Shown: positions 10,792 to 22,625 of the stretch, in pieces
Numbering within the stretch: the first letter of the stretch is position 1
How the letters are laid out: each line of letters opens with the position of its first letter
Source: Oopsacas minuta
Lineage: Eukaryota > Porifera > Hexactinellida > Lyssacinosida > Leucopsacidae
Length of the DNA stretch: 64,000 nt
NCBI GenBank assembly: GCA_024704765.1
Contig: JAKMXF010000356.1
Span: forward strand, 62,001 to 126,000
Direction of reading: 5' to 3'
The notes under the pieces: model-generated
Database searches by the model: none
The model's input: the letters and a program-made list of their open reading frames with translations, nothing else
What the model was told of the DNA's origin: nothing
Program-made: the position numbers and the translations under genes

Positions 10792-12261
10792 ATGTTATCC
10801 AATCATCTTCCAGCGTATCTACTACAGATTATATGCCTACTAATCATAATCCTGAAAACGATACTCATAGCAACCTGCGTATTCTATTGGTTCAAAGTCA
10901 AGCGTTACGTCACGCGCCATAAATCACCTATAACTAGCACAAATCCGCGGGCAATCAAAATCGCGTTTTTCCATCCATACTGTAATGGTGGTGGAGGTGG
11001 TGAGCGGGTGTTATGGCAGACAATTCACGCCATACAGATTAAATACCCAGCTGTTGTTTGTGTTGTGTACACGTGTGATAATATCAACCTCAAAGATTTG
11101 TTAGATAACATCAGTAGAGCATTCTACATAGATTTATTACCAAATATAGAACTAGTATACCTTAACGGTATCAGGTATATAGAACCCAAGACATACCCCA
11201 GATTCACTATCCTGTTACAGAATCTTGGGTCGCTATTATTAGCACATGAAGCACTACATAAATTCCAACCTGACATATTCGTTGATACGATAGGGTATGC
11301 ATTCACTATACCATATTTCAAAGTATTCGGGCGAGCAGCTACGTGTTGCTATGTCCATTACCCAACGGTTAGTACAGATATGCTGGAGAAGGTAAAATCA
11401 AGAAAAGATTCTTTCAATAATGATACTAAAATTAGCACAAGTGTCATACTGACTAACCTAAAGATATTGTACTATAGGACATTTGGGTATATTTATGGTT
11501 TTGCTGGACTAAGATCGGATGTTACCCTTGTTAATTCTTCTTGGACCAAGGGTCATATTGATGCCATATGGGGACCCAGGGCCAACGCGGAAATTGTGTA
11601 CCCTCCGTGTGATACTAGCACGTTCTCGGGGTTGCATTTGACGCGACAGAAGCCAGAGGATCGATTCATAATCTGCTCGCTCGGACAGTTTAGACCCGAG
11701 AAGAATCATGCATGCCAAATCCGTGCGTTTAATATTTTCCTACAGGGTCTTGATGAGGTGTCAAGTGGATTATGTGAACTACATATGATCGGCAGCTGTA
11801 GAGACCATGACGACATACGGCGTGTACAGGAACTGAAACTATTATCTGAATCATTAGGAATAGAACGAAGAGTTAAGTTCCATATTAAACTTCCATTCAC
11901 TGAATTGTTGCAATGCCTAAGTGTCTGTGATGTTGCTATGCATACTATGGAAAATGAACATTTCGGGATAAGCCTAGTAGAAATGATGGCAGCAGGCTGC
12001 ATTATGATTGGTCACGATTCAGGCGGGCCAAAGTTTGATATCATATGTGATTATGAAGGTGACAAAACAGGATTCTTGGCGAAAGATGAGATTGGATTCG
12101 CTGAAAAGTTGAAAGAGGTCTATTTGATGAATTTAGAAGAGAGAATGGCGATCAGTTCGAATGGAAGAAAATATGTGTTAGATAAATTTTCAATTGACAC
12201 CTTTGAGAGAGAAATAATATTGAAAACAGAGCGATTATTCAACCAATCAATTGCTAGCTAA
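10792..12261 (+). CDS. ALG11: ALG11, GDP-Man:Man3GlcNAc2-PP-dolichol alpha-1,2-mannosyltransferase
   Basis: Intronless, 489 residues from the ATG at 10792; the open frame runs upstream to 10660 but only the inner ATG puts the membrane anchor (about 8-32) at the N terminus and gives a length matching human ALG11 (492). Hallmarks are FFHPYCNGGGGGERVLW, a SYVHYP-type CYVHYPTVSTDML segment, VNSSWT, VYPPCD and GQFRPEKNH, followed by the GT-B C-terminal EHFGISLVEMMAAG motif that binds the nucleotide sugar. It adds the fourth and fifth mannoses to the N-glycan precursor on the cytosolic face of the ER. It lies 257 bases after the torsin-like gene on the same strand. Confidence 0.96.
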   Translation: MLSNHLPAYLLQIICLLIIILKTILIATCVFYWFKVKRYVTRHKSPITSTNPRAIKIAFFHPYCNGGGGGERVLWQTIHAIQIKYPAVVCVVYTCDNINLKDLLDNISRAFYIDLLPNIELVYLNGIRYIEPKTYPRFTILLQNLGSLLLAHEALHKFQPDIFVDTIGYAFTIPYFKVFGRAATCCYVHYPTVSTDMLEKVKSRKDSFNNDTKISTSVILTNLKILYYRTFGYIYGFAGLRSDVTLVNSSWTKGHIDAIWGPRANAEIVYPPCDTSTFSGLHLTRQKPEDRFIICSLGQFRPEKNHACQIRAFNIFLQGLDEVSSGLCELHMIGSCRDHDDIRRVQELKLLSESLGIERRVKFHIKLPFTELLQCLSVCDVAMHTMENEHFGISLVEMMAAGCIMIGHDSGGPKFDIICDYEGDKTGFLAKDEIGFAEKLKEVYLMNLEERMAISSNGRKYVLDKFSIDTFEREIILKTERLFNQSIAS

Positions 12262-12498
12262 GTTTCTATAATTCTGTATTTCTTTATTATTTTGATGATA
12301 CCAAAATATTGAGTTTTCTCTTTGATTGACATTTTGACACCTTGTTAGAGCTTGCCTAAAACTCCACAAACTGGGGCCTGTGGAAACGGGGGACTTCTGA
12401 AAATGGAGTGAAAATAAATACATTCAACTCCGGTTATATCGAACAAGGGTAAATAAATAAACCCGTAATATTCTGTTCTATTTATCGCATAAATTAGT

Positions 12499-15435
12499 AT
12501 GGCAACAGTAGAACTAGACGAAGGAGAGGTTCAGCGAGTAGCTGAGTTCCTCAGAGAGAGAATACGGATAGAACATTCCCATGACAAAGACATGGACCCT
12601 AGAGATATCGATCGAGTACAAACTGATCATAGATATACATATAGGTTTGCTAGACAGAGAATGGCAACTGGTGGGGATGAAAATGATTCGTTGAAAATGT
12701 TAGTAACTGCTCTACAATTCAGATGTTCCCATGGAGTAAATGATCTAACCTTTCAGGTGATTATTTGTTAACCAAGGGGCAATTTTGGGGCCTGTCTGCC
12801 CCCTGTTTGTTTTCCCTATGACAGCTGTATCTGTCGATATAATACTTTTTAACACCTTAGATATAAACAAGTATTGTTTAAATTTTGTAGGACATCAACA
12901 AGGAACTGTTACAAATGGGTATATGTTACCCTAGGGGGCAAGACATAGAGGGTAGTGATATCGTGTATCTACTCATTAGAATGCATAAAAAGGAAAAAGA
13001 AAAAGGAGAACAGCTGAAAAGATTTGCTTTATACTTCTTAGAGAAACATGATAGGTGAGAATTACAGCTGTCAATAGCCAGTCAATTTGTAGTGTTGGTT
13101 ATATGATTACAATATTTTCTAGTTTGATAGTGTAGGCATCACTTTGTGTCCTATTTCACACCTTTGGGTGATGTTATTAAGTTACAACTGATAGTTTAGA
13201 TGATGCATATTATATATTTTCACACCTGTAGACATTTCCCAAATCGTAAAATGTCTCTCTTCATGGACTGCTCGGAAGCTGGCTACTCAAATATGGACAT
13301 GGACCTTGTGAAATTCATCATAAGCCTATTCAAACAGTATTACCCACTGAAATTGGGTTCTATATACGTCTATGAAATGCCATGGGTTATGAATGCTGGA
13401 TGGAGTATTATCAAATCTTGGTTGTCACCAGCTGCTAGGAATAAGATGAGGTTTATACAGAAGCATTCTATTGGGGAGTATTTCGCCAACGATCAGCTGA
13501 CTGCGAGGTAACATGACTACAGGAAGTGATATATGATATTTATGGTCATCTCCTGTTACAAATATGGTCTCAAACCATCAAAGTAACATATATGTCATCT
13601 GTTATATCGGAGTAATTATCAGCTCCTTGAGCTTAGATATAACAGGAGTTGACTGTACAAAATTGGGTGTACTCTGCTTGAGAATGTCATATAGCGGTTG
13701 CTGTATATTTAGTAAAGAGTTGTTGTTACGAATTGTCCTTTTAAGATATGGAGGATCAGACCCATGGAAGTACCAATACCCTCCTAATGAGGGTCTAGAG
13801 GGAGAGGGACTACAGAGGATACTCCCTCTCTTACAGAATGAGAAAGAGAACGAGCAAGAGATTAAAGCCTTGGTTACAGAAATGGTGTATAGGTATGAGC
13901 ATGGTGGAGCTATGCCTCCTCCAGTTGAGAAGCCAGTTATTAAAGGTGTTTTATTGTCAACAACAACAACAACAATTTTTAGCTCAAATTTCTTATTTAT
14001 TTATCCTTTTCTTAGATGATATAGAAGTAAGTCCAGCTCCTGCAGAAATCAATGAAGAGAGAGAAGAGGAGCCGTCGAATATTAAGAAAGTACAGTTTAG
14101 ACAAGAGAGGGAACAATCTCCTGTAATACCGAGCAACAATAGAGCGGGTACAGTGAATTTATATGATTATAGACATTTTATTCTTTGAATAATAATCCAT
14201 TCTAAGTTACATCAAATTGAATATTTGGCAGTTTGTATTCGGTTACTATACTGGGAAATTGGTTTATCAGCCACCATCCATTTCTAAAGAGGATATAGGG
14301 GCTACGTGGTTAAGTATTGGACGATTTAAGGTAGTGGCCCCCTGGCTGTCATTCATGAACCACTAAGGAGTCCATGGGGGCAGGGGTAGTTTGGGAACCG
14401 CTGATTTAAGGGATTTTAAAATTTGATCCTATTTATAGTGTTTGTAAGGCCTCCTATTGTCTGTTACCCAATCAGAATCCATTCTTAACACATAATATAT
14501 ACACAGGATATAACAGCTGTATTTCATTTACTTGTCCACCAATCAGAATTCATTATTATATCATATAGTTAACTCCCGTGGGATAATGAAGCACAATATT
14601 TCATTGGACAACAACACACCCCCTCACCAACATGTTGGTCTCCTCCTAGACGTGTCGCCTCCTACAGAACTATTATTTCACACCCAAGAGAAAGTTCCAA
14701 AATGCAACATCACACTAACCAATTTATCTTCTAATCTTGTGAGTTTCAAGATTAAAACTACATCTCCTAGCAATTTTAGAGTACAGCCGAGTATGGGAGT
14801 AATTGATAGTAGAGGACAATTTGTTGTTAATATTATTTGTCAAGCTGAAGATCTCAATCAGGTTTGTTACACATGCAAACTGAAACTATAAAAATGTCAA
14901 AAATGTGTGGTCCTTGTCCATATTGTTACCTTACTATACCATCAATCTGGTGTGTCAAACATTATTCACGTTTTCTTAGACATTTTCGATATTTGAGTTA
15001 TCCAATAATGCCGATTTTCACACTTATACATATACCTCTCTTGCTTGTATTCATTTTACCAACTTTCTGTAGATAAAAGATGATAAATTCTTGATACAAT
15101 CCACAAGTTTGAATCCTGACAGTAAAACAGGGCAGACTGAACTGAACTATCATTGGAGGACAGTTGCAACTGAACTTATTTTGGAAAACAGGCTAAAATG
15201 TAGAATTTCTGATTCTGTAAACAATCTGTTTACACAGGAAGAAAGTAAACAAATAAACACACAACAGATTGATAGCCACCCACAAAATCAAGATATTATA
15301 GGGATTGTTCGTTCAGTTGGCAATCTCTTGATGGAGGTAGAACATATGCATGGAATATTAAAGAAAATATATACTCTTGTCATTGGCTTAGCATTTATTA
15401 ATTTCGTATTAATTGTTATACTTTTACGCGCCTAA
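12499..15435 (+). CDS. MOSPD2: MOSPD2: CRAL-TRIO + MSP domain ER-anchored tether, 7 exons
   Basis: Exons 12499-12756, 12891-13054, 13232-13507, 13746-13945, 14016-14147, 14569-14861 and 15073-15435 join in frame to 561 residues. Exons 1-4 encode an N-terminal helical part and a CRAL-TRIO lipid-binding domain (MDCSEAG, YYPLKLG and EMPWVMNA are conserved words). Exon 5 is an acidic linker. Exon 6 is the MSP (VAP-like) domain with the PPTELLF and TLTNLSS strands, continuing into exon 7. The last about 20 residues form a single hydrophobic tail anchor. This domain order is specific to MOSPD2, which bridges the ER to other organelles by binding FFAT motifs. It is somewhat longer than human MOSPD2 (518). 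Confidence 0.92.
14330..14405. mobile_element. Probable hAT-type MITE remnant
   Basis: In intron 5 of the MOSPD2 gene the word GTTTGGGAACCGCTG (ending 14404) resembles a hAT-type terminal repeat, and GGGGGCA/TGGCCCCC-type complementary words lie inside. A convincing left end was not found. Confidence 0.35.
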
Positions 15436-15579
15436 TTTCCTACATTATTCACACCTTGAATTATCTGCTATATTTGGATTTAAAGGCAAACAACAACAAC
15501 AACGATGATTCATAATGTTTACTAATATTTGTATTTTTTTGGGTATATTATGTGTGACTAATAACTAACCAGGAAAATG

Positions 15580-17119
15580 AATACAAGAATTCAGAATGCT
15601 ATGAGGTTATATTTAAGGCTATCTTGAGCAATAATAATTCTGTTATTCTTGTCAATAGCCACTCCTTGAGAACACATAAGCATCCCATCTTCTGCTAGGT
15701 TACTGTTAGAGATTGTATGGATTAGCTCTCCTGAATTGGAGAATATATTGATTTTATTTCCAAAGTAATCAGGAATGATTATATTCCCGAATTGATTTAT
15801 CGTGAAGAAATTGCAAAATAAAATCTCTGTTTTCTCAATAATACACCTGACTAGCTCTCCGTCTAGAGAAAATATTAGTATATGGAAGGGAGAGTTATGG
15901 AACTTTACATACATGTTGTCTTGGTATAGTTGTATAGAAGTAATGCGTGTAGAATAAGTAATGTGAGGAGTATTGAGAATTATTCCTTTTTGTACTTTTA
16001 GTTCCATATCAAGCAGGAGTATTGATAGGTTAATTGATTCACATACATATAGCATATTGTTTATGTATATATCCATTCCACGGACATGATTCTCTAGCTT
16101 CACTGATTTGGCTGTTTTGTTGTCAGATCTTCCTATCTTAACAATTGTTTTATCAGCTGATACATAAATAGATTCATTAGTTAGAGCAATGCCACAAGGA
16201 TTTTGGGGTGTTGGTATGTTGTAGAGATATTTACTTTCTTTGTTGAATATCTTAATGTTGTGAGCCTTATTATCAACAATGTATATATTCTCAGAGATTG
16301 GATCGATTGCTATTTGCTGTGGGCAATCGATCCGACTAGGACCTGTCCCTTCATGGGACCATACGGAACGTAACTTTCTGGAATAGTCCTCAGTTATGAA
16401 TGGTCTCTCCTTCAAAGTAACAACCTTACACACCTCAATGATCGATTGTTCCAGCTGTTCCCTCTTCCATTCCAATTCTATCCACCTCACATTTACATCT
16501 CTTCCTTTCTCTTCCCTGATTTTCTCATCTAGTGTACTCAAGTTCTTCTGTAATACTTCTCTGAGTTTATTCTTAGTTAACTCTCTATCTAACGCTTCTC
16601 TGGCCTTTTGTAATTCCTGTAGGACATCTGTCTTTTCCTTAACCTCCGATCTAGCTCGTACAACAACATCATCTAATTCTACTAACAAACTTTGCTCTCT
16701 GACAGCTAACAGGCTGTGTAGCTGTAGGAAGATGTCACGTACTTTATCTTTCTCATGTTGGACCTGTTCCACAAGGATTTCTAGTCTTCTTTCCCACTCA
16801 TTTCCCTCAATTAGTTCAACTTCTACTGGTACTCGTGTTGCCATAATATTTTAGTTCAGTTCCAATTGATACATAACAATCTTTTCAGTAAATTTATATA
16901 AGAACTGAGTTCATAATTAACTTTTAGATTTATATCAAGTTTCAATATAATTAGTATTAAACTATTCTTAGAAGAGTTATAGCTAATATAAGAATACACA
17001 AATTATAATATATTAAATATCTTTACAGATATTATAGAACTAATTAGGATAAGGTTCCTATAATTAACATTCCATTCTTTAAACTGTAACTACAGTATTT
17101 AATTACACAATTTGGTTCC
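15580..17119. repeat. Left arm of 1.54-kb inverted repeat
   Basis: This arm mirrors 17575-19114 with only a handful of differences and carries the complete gene at 15591-16844 plus its 5' region. Mirror positions satisfy x + y = 34694. The spacer between the arms (17120-17574) is 455 bases and holds no gene. Confidence 0.95.
15591..16844 (-). CDS. Coiled-coil + NHL-type beta-propeller protein, copy 1
   Basis: Intronless, 417 residues. Residues about 15-145 are rich in charged heptad-like sequence and predicted coiled coil. From about 165 on, repeated units of the type IAIDP...IYIVDN, CGIALTN...IYVSAD, and GVAIDKNNRIIIAQD show an NHL-like six-bladed propeller. This is the layout of TRIM-NHL proteins without the RING and B-box. 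Such proteins usually bind RNA or protein partners through the propeller; the partner here is unknown. It is transcribed away from its twin at 17850-19103, and the two share their 5' region of about 275 bases and their 3' tail. Confidence 0.85.
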   Translation of the reverse strand: MATRVPVEVELIEGNEWERRLEILVEQVQHEKDKVRDIFLQLHSLLAVREQSLLVELDDVVVRARSEVKEKTDVLQELQKAREALDRELTKNKLREVLQKNLSTLDEKIREEKGRDVNVRWIELEWKREQLEQSIIEVCKVVTLKERPFITEDYSRKLRSVWSHEGTGPSRIDCPQQIAIDPISENIYIVDNKAHNIKIFNKESKYLYNIPTPQNPCGIALTNESIYVSADKTIVKIGRSDNKTAKSVKLENHVRGMDIYINNMLYVCESINLSILLLDMELKVQKGIILNTPHITYSTRITSIQLYQDNMYVKFHNSPFHILIFSLDGELVRCIIEKTEILFCNFFTINQFGNIIIPDYFGNKINIFSNSGELIHTISNSNLAEDGMLMCSQGVAIDKNNRIIIAQDSLKYNLIAF

Positions 17120-17574
17120 TATTAAACATAGTGTAGACTAAAGTTCAATTGTTCTCAACAGTCGCGCCTCAGACGTTTTCATGTGTACAATCAAAAGTGA
17201 TGGAATAAACACATTTGTCTCAAGTGTATTTGAAAAGTTAATAAAGTCAAGAGGAAGTTGAGGGACTATTCTTAACACCTAATTTACATGTACTGTATTT
17301 CCTCGATTAAGATGTCTATGACACGTTAATATATCTCTAATAATTATCCGTATGGGTGTATATTATGTGTATTTATCATACAGTATATACACAAGTATAT
17401 TCAGGGGAATACATATTCCATGTACGCAGTTGAATAGCTGTCTCAATCCTCTAACCAATACTGTCTACTATATGTGTATCTATAGTCTATCCCTTAGTGA
17501 TACTGTGTCTTGTTCATAGCGAAAGGAGGACGGACCCAAGCCCTTACCCAAACATAACAAATAGTTTGGATAAT

Positions 17575-19114
17575 GGAACCAAATTGTGTAATTAAATACT
17601 GTAGTTACAGTTTAAAGAATGGAATGTTAATTATAGGAACCTTATCCTAATTAGTTCTATAATATCTGTAAAGATATTTAATATATTATAATTTGTGTAT
17701 TCTTATATTAGCTATAACTCTTCTAAGAATAGTTTAATACTAATTATATTGAAACTTGATATAAATCTAAAAGTTAATTATGAACTCAGTTCTTATATAA
17801 ATTTACTGAAAAGATTGTTATGTATCAATTGGAACTGAACTAAAATATTATGGCAACACGAGTACCAGTAGAAGTTGAACTAATTGAGGGAAATGAGTGG
17901 GAAAGAAGACTAGAAATCCTTGTGGAACAGGTCCAACATGAGAAAGATAAAGTACGTGACATCTTCCTACAGCTACACAGCCTGTTAGCTGTCAGAGAGC
18001 AAAGTTTGTTAGTAGAATTAGATGATGTTGTTGTACGAGCTAGATCGGAGGTTAAGGAAAAGACAGATGTCCTACAGGAATTACAAAAGGCCAGAGAAGC
18101 GTTAGATAGAGAGTTAACTAAGAATAAACTCAGAGAAGTATTACAGAAGAACTTGAGTACACTAGATGAGAAAATCAGGGAAGAGAAAGGAAGAGATGTA
18201 AATGTGAGGTGGATAGAATTGGAATGGAAGAGGGAACAGCTGGAACAATCGATCATTGAGGTGTGTAAGGTTGTTACTTTGAAGGAGAGACCATTCATAA
18301 CTGAGGACTATTCCAGAAAGTTACGTTCCGTATGGTCCCATGAAGGGACAGGTCCTAGTCGGATCGATTGCCCACAGCAAATAGCAATCGATCCAATCTC
18401 TGAGAATATATACATTGTTGATAATAAGGCTCACAACATTAAGATATTCAACAAAGAAAGTAAATATCTCTACAACATACCAACACCCCAAAATCCTTGT
18501 GGCATTGCTCTAACTAATGAATCTATTTATGTATCAGCTGATAAAACAATTGTTAAGATAGGAAGATCTGACAACAAAACAGCCAAATCAGTGAAGCTAA
18601 AGAATGATGTCCGTGGAATGGATATATACATAAACAATATGCTATATGTATGTGAATCAATTAACCTATCAATACTCCTGCTTGATATGGAACTAAAAGT
18701 ACAAAAAGGAATAATTCTCAATACTCCTCACATTACTTATTCTACACGCATTACTTCTATACAACTATACCAAGACAACATGTATGTAAAGTTCCATCAC
18801 TCTCCCTTCCATACACAAATATTTTCTCTAGACGGAGAGCTAGTCAGGTGTATTATTGAGAAAACAGAGATTTTATTTTGCAATTTCTTCACGATAGATC
18901 AATTCGGGAATATAATCATTCCTGATTACTTTGGAAATAAAATCAATATATTCTCCAATTCAGGAGAGCTAATCCATACAATCTCTAACAGTAACCTAGC
19001 AGAAGATGGGATGCTTATGTGTTCTCAAGGAGTGGCTATTGACAAGAATAACAGAATTATTATTGCTCAAGATAGCCTTAAATATAACCTCATAGCATTC
19101 TGAATTCTTGTATT
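17575..19114. repeat. Right arm of 1.54-kb inverted repeat
   Basis: Mirror of 15580-17119, including the coding sequence and about 275 bases before the ATG. Similarity stops sharply at 17575 and 19114. Confidence 0.95.
17850..19103 (+). CDS. Coiled-coil + NHL-type beta-propeller protein, copy 2
   Basis: 417 residues, intronless, same start, stop and domains as the copy at 15591-16844. The two proteins differ at only six positions: E251K, H253D, N317H, I322T, L323Q and N350D (copy 1 to copy 2). All lie between residues 251 and 350 in the propeller; the coiled coil and the rest are identical. Both copies have full-length open frames, so both may be functional. The head-to-head layout means the 455-base spacer plus two arm segments would act as a shared bidirectional promoter region. 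Confidence 0.85.
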   Translation: MATRVPVEVELIEGNEWERRLEILVEQVQHEKDKVRDIFLQLHSLLAVREQSLLVELDDVVVRARSEVKEKTDVLQELQKAREALDRELTKNKLREVLQKNLSTLDEKIREEKGRDVNVRWIELEWKREQLEQSIIEVCKVVTLKERPFITEDYSRKLRSVWSHEGTGPSRIDCPQQIAIDPISENIYIVDNKAHNIKIFNKESKYLYNIPTPQNPCGIALTNESIYVSADKTIVKIGRSDNKTAKSVKLKNDVRGMDIYINNMLYVCESINLSILLLDMELKVQKGIILNTPHITYSTRITSIQLYQDNMYVKFHHSPFHTQIFSLDGELVRCIIEKTEILFCNFFTIDQFGNIIIPDYFGNKINIFSNSGELIHTISNSNLAEDGMLMCSQGVAIDKNNRIIIAQDSLKYNLIAF

Positions 19115-20006
19115 TCACTAAGCTTTCGTTTTCATTATTCTTTCTTAGTTATTAAACATAATGCAGACTATTGTCAATACGTAACAGAGTACCTGTATAT
19201 CTATACTGTACTCATAGGGGGCAGCATCGGTTCATAGGGCAAGGGACACAGCCCTTTAATCTTAGTATAATATGGAACCAAAAATACTTATAATACAATA
19301 TGGAACTAGGATTGATCTACATGAATTGAATCTTACAATAGTATCATTTTGATGATAGTATTGCTTAGAGTTTTAGCTCTACAAATCCTCTACCCGCTAG
19401 CCTATCTACAGAGATCTGTTATGTCATCATCTGGAGGTTTGGAGGCCCCTTCACCTTACCTGTTCCTTTGTCCTTTTCTGTCCCCTCCTTTGGTCCTTTG
19501 AGAGCCATTTTTCGATAATCTTCTGAGACAATTGTATGGATTTCTCTGGAAGATGCTCTGATTCTGATTGAGTAGCTTCACATGTGAATGCAATCAGTTT
19601 GGGCGGGGAATCACCTGGAAGTGGCACACATAATTCTCCGTGCTATAATTGTCACTCAATCAGCTGATTGACCAATTGAATAATCGCTTCTATCAACTCC
19701 TGGTTTTCATTGTGAAATTTCTTGTACGTCTAGCAATCTTGAGTTTTGATTGGATATTCGCCAGCTGGGATTCTATCAAGGATAAGCTAGCCAAGTTTAA
19801 TTGATTGAGATTTGTGATACGTGTAATTAAGGGCATTCCTTACGCAATACTTAGTTGCTATGGAGAATATTCACATAATAATACATCATAAACAAACAAA
19901 CAAACAGCTATCAATCACATAAAGTCATTTTCTGATTGTGCATTTTAACCAGATAAAGGTGTGAAAATATATAAAATACAGACCCAAATAAACACACACA
20001 TACAAA
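19115..20006. other. Intergenic after the NHL pair
   Basis: No gene recognised. The stretch 19147-19167 resembles 17121-17141 in the inverted-repeat spacer. A TTCACACCT-type word lies at about 19960 on the minus strand. Confidence 0.5.
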
Positions 20007-22372
20007 TTACGATTTTTCTAAACCGTATACGAACTGACTTTCCTGTTGCATTGACTCAATGAATTCATCGACAGTTCTAACTATGTGTTTTGGTAGTTTT
20101 GTTCTAAAATGTATATTATTATCAATTATAACGTGAATACATCTTTGCTTCAGTTTAGGGAATATTTCTATAATAATTGTGTCGCTAATGTCATCAAGTG
20201 CGTTGTCCTGTGACCCATTGAAGGAGCGCTCAAGGAGACCGCGGTCAGTTTTGGCCTCGAATTTAGGAGCTGTTCCTCCGAATATAATGAGGGAGTCGTC
20301 CACTAGGACGCAACCATGAGACCGTCTGGGTCTTGCTCGCAACCCCAATATGTTAATCTTAAACCACTGTATCACAGAGGTGTCAAAAAAGTGGCAGTCG
20401 TTGAAGTGGTGCAGTGATGTCACATTACATCCTCCGAATACTATCATATACTGTTTGTAGGCTGTAGCTGTATGACTTCTACGAGCCTCTGGATATGTTC
20501 CTTGGTTCTGAATATTAATCCTGTTAGGTATAATATATAATGCTAATATCCATGGTCTCAGTAATTATATATTAGGAGATAATTTGATTGGGTAAGATGT
20601 TCGTCACCTTTTCTCGAAGATAAGTCAAGATTTCCGTTATACATTAGAATTGGTTCCATATATATATAACACCATTCCAGACACCTTGTTTTGGCAAAAT
20701 GGTCCCCCCCTACAAAACTGGCCCATTTTTGTCAAAACGACCTACATATTTCAAGTTCGTAGCTCTTACCAGCTCCTCAATCAATGAAAATGGTCCCTCA
20801 ATATGAATATTAGATATTTAACCATGGATGGCGTATTTCGTGTATTTATGTTATAAATTGATTTTCCCCTCCAACAAAGCGAGGAGTGCCAATGAGCAGA
20901 CACAATTAACACGTAAACTAACCATTTCTTGGATGTAAGATTGAATGAATACAGTCTGTTAGAGAGCCTATTAATCTCTCCTCTCGTGTTCCTTAACCTC
21001 CCTCCGAACAGATAAAGGAAATCTCCTATATAAACCATTGAGTGACAGTCCATATACATGTCTTGCATTATGAGTTCTGATTCTACAGGACGAACCATGG
21101 ATATTGTATTTGTACGCATATCGTAATGATGGAGCCTAGAGACAATGTAAAAAGGTGTGAAAATATGATTAATCATTATGATAAATACGTAATTACAACT
21201 CACGAATTAGAGAACTGTCCCTCGTACAGACTACACAGGAATCCACCATGGATATACCAATCGTGAGCACTATAAGCACTAGCATGACACATGGTTCGGA
21301 TAGGCATTTGTCCACTGACAGTAGGTATACTCCATTGTCTAGTTTCTAGATTGAAACACTCAACATGCGACAACTCTGACATTTTCTCCTCCTTGGGACG
21401 TGTTGACCCACCAAAAATAAAAATCTTCCTGTCATAGAAAGCAGATTTTTGTCCGTATCTCTGAACGAATGCATTCTTGAATAAATGTCTTCTGTGCTTC
21501 AAAGGATCTAAAAATAGTATCATATTAACCCGTTGATTTGACCTAAATATATTCATCAGCTATGTAACCATGGATTGTGAATTTAGAATATTTATCCAAA
21601 CAGATGAATTGAATACACCATCCATGGTAAATCAACAAATAAGCATACAGGAACCATTTTCGCCTGTCCCAGGCTACCCCGTGAGGTGAGAGACACCTAT
21701 GTAAACTATAAATAGGAACTGAGGAGGTGTGATAAACTGGAACTAACTAACCACACAGATCATAAGTAATATGATACTCTTTAGATGGTATTGTATACCA
21801 GTTATGTGTATCTACATTCATAACATGTATTATCATTTGTTTGTGTATTTCTCCTGATTTCTCTATCATGTCTGATTGTTCATCTGTTATGTAACCACCT
21901 AGGAAAGTAAACAATAACAATTAACAGAATTTTGTTTGTTAATAGTGAGATTTGATTTCAAATTCGATACAGTGGTACTTGTATTGTACGACCCCTGCCA
22001 TGAGCGACTTCCTGCCTTTTACGACTGATTTCTCCGACACGGATAAAAACATTCGGCTATAGCAAACCTGTGATCAACGACCACATTTGTCGGAACGCCA
22101 GGTGGTCGTACAAGACAGGCACCACTGTATAACGGGAGGTGACGTTTTAACTTACCCATAACATATAACAATCTGTCAACAGGATCATAAACATAGGACA
22201 TATTAGACCGGGGGAGGTATCCCTCAACAGATGATAAGCTATATACATTCTTTATAAAACAGGTAGCGGAACAGTCATGATATCCTTCTGATAACAGCTG
22301 TTTAAACGTGAATGGCATTTCTTTATACGTCTTAACCTCAGTGGACTTCCTAGGATCCTCATTAGGGTTCAT
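20007..22372 (-). CDS. Kelch-repeat protein (KLHDC-like), 5 exons
   Basis: Exons on the minus strand: 22372-22156, 21898-21752, 21507-21204, 21135-20923 and 20520-20007, in a continuous frame of 464 residues. Kelch blades are recognisable from repeated IFIFGG, LYLFGG, MIVFGG and LIIFGG strands, each followed about 25-30 residues later by a W (for example RQWSI, KKWI, IQWFK) and a P..R..H word. There is no BTB, BACK or F-box domain visible, so it is closer to KLHDC-type proteins, some of which are substrate receptors of cullin-2 ubiquitin ligases. The partner here is unknown. Introns carry a small MITE (21565-21630) and half of a related one (20818-20833). Confidence 0.82.
21565..21630. mobile_element. 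Short MITE with CCATGGATGG ends (family also at 52604-52708)
   Basis: The left end TAACCATGGATTGTG and right end CACCATCCATGGTAA are inverted repeats. A larger relative with the same ends lies at 52604-52708 in an intron of the USP gene, and a single end at 20818-20833. Three of three lie in introns. Confidence 0.6.
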
Positions 22373-22625
22373 TTGTGCTAATTATAGAAATATTTAGAGG
22401 TGTTAAGTGGCAGTGAAGTAGCTGGAAATATGTAGATATATTTTGTTTGTTTGTTTGCTGTTAGTAGATAGTCAGTTTAAATAGTTGCTAGTATCCTAGG
22501 GTACAAATTGTCCCCTTCTTCACCCCTCAAGTAAATAACTCACAAACATAGTTTATTAACACTCTGTAATTAATCACACAATATTTACCTGATAGAAACA
22601 CACAACTCAAATTCTAATTAAGAAC

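Noticed and set aside
16396-16854. Serine-rich ORF antisense to the NHL gene (and its twin at 17840-18298)
   Set aside because: Antisense shadow of the coiled-coil region; low-complexity composition follows from the real gene.
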